In this document: positions 48,459-64,000 of the stretch, one piece after another | How the letters are laid out: the number at the start of each line of letters is the position of its first letter | Position numbering within the stretch: the stretch's first letter is position 1 | Source: Erpobdella octoculata | Taxonomy: Eukaryota; Annelida; Clitellata; Hirudinida; Erpobdellidae | Reading direction: 5' to 3' | Length of the DNA: 64,000 nucleotides | Assembly: GCA_963978895.1 (NCBI GenBank) | Contig: OZ022241.1 | Location: forward strand, 221,985 to 285,984 | Program-made: the position numbers and the translations under genes | The notes under the pieces: model-generated | The model's input: only the letters and a program-made list of their open reading frames with translations | Database searches by the model: none | What the model was told of the DNA's origin: nothing

Positions 48459-51400
48459 CGATGATGATTCAAATGCTTTTAAAAAAATTACTTATTTTCT
48501 ACAATGATGATTTTATTTTGTTTAAATTTGTTGTATAACTCTATCAAAACTTTTGAACTTTGATAAAATTGTATTACTATACTGCTAATCGTATAAGGGC
48601 TCCTCAGAATGGTTTTAGAATTTATTGGAAGATAATTAGCCCTTGGTTAGACTATGTAAGCTTCAATAACTTTAATTGAAACTGGTCTAATTCAAAACTT
48701 ACGATTTGCATGAGAATAAATATAATTAAAACAAAACACGCTTTTTATATTTTTTTTTCTATCTATATATTCAATAAGTACTGTTATCAGGTTTTAATAA
48801 CAGGAATCAGCAGGTATTCAGTTCTACAAATAAAATAAATGTGAACTTATAAAGAAATAAGATGCGTAAAATAACGTTTGTTAATATCAATACAGAAAAC
48901 CGTAATATAAATCTGAAGTATTTTTTTGATTTCGACCTTTTCCAATAAAGCCAGCCTATAGTAGTAATTATATAAATCGTAGGTTAGCCACCAACAGATC
49001 ACGGTAGGTGCGTCTGAATTTAATATATATACCCATGGCTTGTTTTTCCTGACATTGAATTTCATTTAAAAAATATGTTTTTTTTCTCCTGTTCTTGAAT
49101 TGATTAGCAAATTAATTGTGACCTGCAGGCGATTGTCCGTTTAATGGATCGAGTATCCGTTTCTGCCCTGGCTGTGCAAGAGTGAAGAATTTGCTTAATT
49201 TAACACTTCCGATGCCTAAACTGTTTTGTTATGCGCGCGATGATCTTGCTTTGCCACATCCGCTTTTTAAGGTTTTCATAAAACTTGACAGCTTTGAGTT
49301 TTTTTTTAACATTTTTTAAGTTTTTAAACCGAAAGAGAATACTTCACTTCTTCAGAGTTTTAAGGGATCAAATTTCTATTCGAAAAAACTGCAAATTATG
49401 ACTTATTGCAAAATTATTTAAAAGTAAAAATAAGAAAATTTACTATATAAGAGATACCACATTTTTCAGCTGTCTAGTTTATCACTGGTTTGTCATTTTT
49501 ATACACAAGAAATTTTAAACTCGGTCAGATGAGAATGAAGATGAAAATTAATTTCTTTAAACATCTTGTTTAAACATTTTAAAAACGTAAAGAGATACTT
49601 TATTATTATTGTAACGGATGTAAATATTGTCCAAATGTAAAAAAATCAAGGTAAATGTTAATAGATACTTTGTTATATGCTGATTATTGTACAATGTCAA
49701 AGACTTGTCAAAATAAAGTTTTTTTTAATGTAAAAATGAGATCTTGGTCAGTTATGTACTATCCATGCCTGGTCACTACTGTTTTTAGCGCCACCAAACG
49801 ACTATCTTCATCATCGTTATATATTATATATGGTGTTTAAACGTTTGAACAGCTGTGCCTAAGAATTAGTAAAAAAAAGTTAAAAATTAGCGACAGTTGC
49901 GTGAAAATACGCGCATAAAACCTGGTGATTTAGTTTTTGAGTGTTTTGAATCTTCAATATTTTTGTCAGGGGAGGTGTAAAATGCGAGCGGAAGGAAGTT
50001 GTGGAAAAATTTTTAGGGATGTGCATGGAGGTGATTAATTAAGTAAATATGTCTTCTAATTTGAATTTTTTACTAACCTTCGAAAGAATCAAACAGTTTC
50101 TTCAAATCTTTCACTGAGCTTTTCTATATAGCTTACCTATATATAGCCTGTAAGTTTTTCAAGACGAAATTGACAGGAAATATCCAGCAATTCGTGTAGT
50201 CGATCATAATTCAATCTGATTTCTATTTTTTTTCATTCAGGCTTGAAACCGGGCTGTACTGTATGCAACGGTACTTAGCAGTTTCTCTTCTACAACTAGG
50301 GTAGACAAAATCCATAAAAAAAACAACAAACAAACTTGTTAGTAGTACTTACTGCTATCTACGTCTCGGGTTCATCAATAATTTGTAAATGTTTGAAATT
50401 ATAAATAATAGGTCACGATGTAACATCGTCCTATGCTTTTAAATCCAATACACGATAATGGACAAAAAGCTAGCTGAAGAATCTAAATCTACTGACACAA
50501 TTTTAGTTCTATAACACCTATCAAAATGTGAATGCATTTTGTAGCTTGCTGAAATTCTAAATTCTAAAATTGATTAAATGAAATTTAGTCAACATTTGCG
50601 ATGAGCGTTATGCAGAAAACATATGACAATGTTAAATATTCATTTCGCGATATCTTCACATTTTTTTAGAGTCAGCTGTTCTGTCAGCAACATCAATAAC
50701 ATAAAAAAAAGTTCTTCGCCAAAATCATTATTGCTAATGGACCCAAAGTGAAAGTATACGTTTAACATCTTTCAAGGCTCATCTTAACATTTTTCACGAT
50801 AGATTTTATTTGAACTTGTTTATCCTTCTTTGTTACTGCTTTTGACCGAAAATATTAAAAATTCTAGTAGAATTTACCAACTAATTTTGCTGTATAGATT
50901 TAGTTTAATTGGTTGCAATTTAAATTATTATTATTATTAATAATAATAATAATTTATTTGTGTACTTAACAAACTTGGCATAGCGCAGGACTTTCATTAT
51001 CGATTTGATTAGACACGAGTACGTACGGATATGAAACTCAAACCGTATTCATACACAAGGCCAATTTATTCGAGTTCAAGCCATCATCGATCTATCATAT
51101 ATGGTGTACAAGAATTGTACAGCTCCTAGGTTTATGGGTTCACGTGATAAATGAATAACTAATTTTAATAAAAATAATCGTTAAAAAAAAAGAAAATTTT
51201 AGATGTTGACTTAATACAAAAATTTAAGAGTCGTTCATTTTAAGCGGGTTGCAAAGAATTTTAAAAACAACTTGTTTTGGACCATAACTTAAAATAAAAT
51301 ACTATCAATTTATTATTACGTTGACTGCTATTAATCAAAATTTGAAGTGAGACTGTATTGGTCCGTAGTGTAGCCCCCTTCTTCAATAGGGTGTAGGTAT

Positions 51401-51561
51401 ACCTACAGGTGCAGAAACTGGTCAGGTGTTAATGATAAACAAAAATGTGTGGCACAAAAATACTAAAATTTTATATTTTAGGTTCTTTTACTTGACAATA
51501 AAACGCTTTAAAAAGTGCAAAAATTAAGTTCGTAAAAACTAATAAAAATTCTTGCACGCAG

Positions 51562-51562
<1 letters not shown>

Positions 51563-51617
<55 letters not shown>
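51563..51617. repeat. CA dinucleotide microsatellite
   Basis: About 55 bp of pure CA. Confidence 0.95.
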
Positions 51618-51618
<1 letters not shown>

Positions 51619-52361
51619 ACACGTACACGCACAAACCTCAACTGTGACAATCACTAATTAGGCAGCGGCGACATTGCTCCTATCTCCAGGGTAAGTATAA
51701 ATCAAAATACATAAAACAAACAACTAACCTTTTCAGATCTACGAAAAAGATAATCCGTACAAGATTAAAACAATGGACAACACCGAAAAGCAGAGAGGGA
51801 TTATTACAAAGCATTAGTCTTAGTGGATATAACTCAATAAAAACTACTTTGTGCTACTAGATAAGTTAGCAGGCAGCGCTATCGAGCATAAAGCCTGATA
51901 AACTACCCTTAAAAATAAGTTTTTTGTATCAATTTAAAATAAAATTACAAAAAAAAAACAAATTATGATATACAGAACATATCATAGGAGATGAATTCAC
52001 AAATAACTTAATTATTTTTTTAACTCTAGGTAGAATGGTGATTTTCATTTAGATAAAGATATTTTCTTATTATGTTATACTTTAAAATACCCCTAGTTTA
52101 GTTTGTAAACTATCGATCTATCAGACATGTTTGTATTTATTCAGTTGATTGTTCTTTTTAGGTTAATCAATAAAATACTTGAACTAAAAATTATGCTTCG
52201 TAAAATGCTGGTAATAGGTTATGATCTTGGTACTTTTTCATTTAAATATTGTCATTGGTATGGTCAATGGTCACTACGACTCCCGGGTATTATTAAATAT
52301 CCTGGTTATGACCCGCACCCGACCCGACTCGCAAGAGGGTTCAAAATCCCGGATCCGAGCC

Positions 52362-52560
52362 ATAGGTACACATAGGTACACATAAGTACACATAGGTACA
52401 CATAAGTACTCATAGGTACACATAGGTACACATAGGTACACATAGGTACACATAGGTACACATAAGTACACATAGGTACACATAAGTACACATAGGTACA
52501 TAAAGATACACAAAAGTACACATAGGTACATATAGGTACACATAGGTTCCATTAGGTACA
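52362..52560. repeat. 10-bp CATAGGTACA tandem array
   Basis: About 20 units with CATAAGTACA variants. On the - strand it reads as a Cys/Val/Tyr/Leu repeat peptide, which I do not consider coding. Confidence 0.9.
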
Positions 52561-53882
52561 CACCACGTGTTTTTTTAATTAGTACAAATATTTTATAGCT
52601 TTCTAAACCAGTTGACATCAGACTGAAAACGTACATTCTTCTTCACGACAGTCGAACTGTTCACGCGACGTTTTGTCATCGCGACATTTTGACACTGAAA
52701 TTTTGTCCACGACAATTTATGAGTGATATTTTGGCAGCGACATTTGATCCACGACACAGATCGATAACCATTTCGAATAATATTGAATCATGTATGTATA
52801 GATTGCTCTATTTACATTTGAGAAAAAAAATTACAACAACGGTTTTCCATGCTCATATCAGACTCAACAGTCTCCTGAATATTCATGAGGCTTTCTCAAG
52901 CCTTCTGGTGTTTTCAAGGACTCATAGTAGATAGTCCTAGTCCTAACCTATAATATAGCCAGGCGTCCATGACATGTTTTTGAGGTCGGCAGAAAGAAAG
53001 CATGGCGATTGAACTTTGAAATTGTTTACAACCAAGTGAATCAAGATAAAGGAAACATCGAACAGATTTATAGATCTACAAAATTTAAAGCATTGAATTC
53101 AAAGTTTGAATATCGATTAGAACATTATTGCAAACAAAGTTTTTTCGAGTTTAGCTATATATATTTTTTCATAAATTATAGTACAATTCGTCGTTTTAAA
53201 TACCTTTGAGCAAATTATATTTTAAAAATTGAAATTCTAGCAGACTAAATATAAATAAACCAATAAGAAATCAGCAGTTTAACGTATAAAATGCAATTGC
53301 ACAAAAAATGAAATTTTATTAATAAACTGCACTATATTGATTATTAATAAAAAATAAACAGATAGTTGTATTTCTAATAAAATATTTGCATACAATAATT
53401 ATTTAAGTACACTTCCTTTTTCAATTAATTAATTAATTAATTAGTTAATACAAATTTTAATCATAACAATATAAAAAACTAAAAACATTTTTCAAAAAAG
53501 ATAATAATAAATCAGTTTTTATTCTTTTTAAAAATGAATCTGGAAATGATTGCTAGTGATTACTGAGCTCCAGTGCAAAGTTACTGCAATGCGACTGCCA
53601 TTTAAATATCTGTATTGCTGATTTGAGGAAAGAAAATCACAGTCAATCAATCATTCATTATTAAATAAACTGTTACTTTAAAATATATTATTTATAATCA
53701 TAACCATGATGAGCCATGATCTAGTAATTCTAATAATAAAACATCATAAAACACCGATATTTTATAAGCATCACTGTAGAAATTAATTAAAACTTTGAAC
53801 ATGAATTCAATGAGGACTGTAGTTTCTCAAAATTCTTCTAGCATTTGATACATAATGTTGCACAGGAGGTAAAACATCAATT

Positions 53883-63922
<10,040 letters not shown>

Positions 63923-64000
63923 CTAAAAATTAGAAACAAGTAATTATAATTTAAAAAATTAAAAACACGCTTTTAAGATATTGAAAGTTTATGTTGTTTT

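Larger units (their letters stand above)
48459..53882. other. Intergenic spacer between XDH-A and XDH-B
   Basis: AT-rich, with no supported gene. It should contain the XDH-A promoter: an AG acceptor-like site sits just upstream of the start (AAAAG before CATTTGAATC), so a 5' non-coding exon is possible. It also contains the CA run and the CATAGGTACA array listed separately. Confidence 0.5.

Noticed and set aside
52274..52636. Cys/Tyr/Val repeat protein on the - strand
   Set aside because: Direct translation of the 10-bp CATAGGTACA array; no start context or splice support.

Overview
The window looks like AT-rich nuclear DNA from an invertebrate metazoan. It has multi-exon genes with GT-AG introns, tandem gene duplications, retroposon remnants, DNA transposons with intact target-site duplications, and many micro- and minisatellites. 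I cannot name the species. No prokaryotic or viral gene set is present. Exon boundaries were placed by eye from splice signals, phase continuity and comparison between paralogs.

Left part (1 to about 34.4 kb, + strand): a tandem array of about 6-kb units. Each unit carries a ten-exon gene for a protein of about 235 residues that resembles the PUR (Pur-alpha) nucleic-acid-binding fold. Copy 1 lacks exon 1 because the window opens inside its first intron. Copies 2 and 3 are complete at 237 codons and copy 4 is complete at 233 codons. Exon lengths and phases agree across copies. Between copies 3 and 4 lies a nest of three hAT transposons (19.06-25.10 kb), each with an 8-bp target-site duplication. 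Copy 4 is stretched by a 2.8-kb palindrome-rich element in intron 1 and a 1.2-kb inverted-repeat element in intron 5. Introns 5 and 6 of every copy carry a CCATCTATCTGT-type minisatellite and a GATGATAGT-type array, with a different size in each copy.

Right part (35.7-64 kb, - strand): two tandem xanthine dehydrogenase family genes. XDH-A (35687-48458) is complete: 32 exons and 1410 codons plus stop. XDH-B (53883 to beyond the right edge) shows exons 5-32. Both carry an unusually long acidic linker between the FAD and molybdenum-cofactor domains. The paralogs are diverged overall but nearly identical in exon 12 and in exons 29-31 with flanking intron, which suggests gene conversion. XDH-B lacks a GT after one exon and has changes at conserved cofactor or substrate motifs, so it may be specialising or decaying.

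The PUR-like array and the XDH pair meet tail to tail around 34.4-35.7 kb. The 48.5-53.9 kb spacer between the XDH genes holds simple repeats and no gene I can support.
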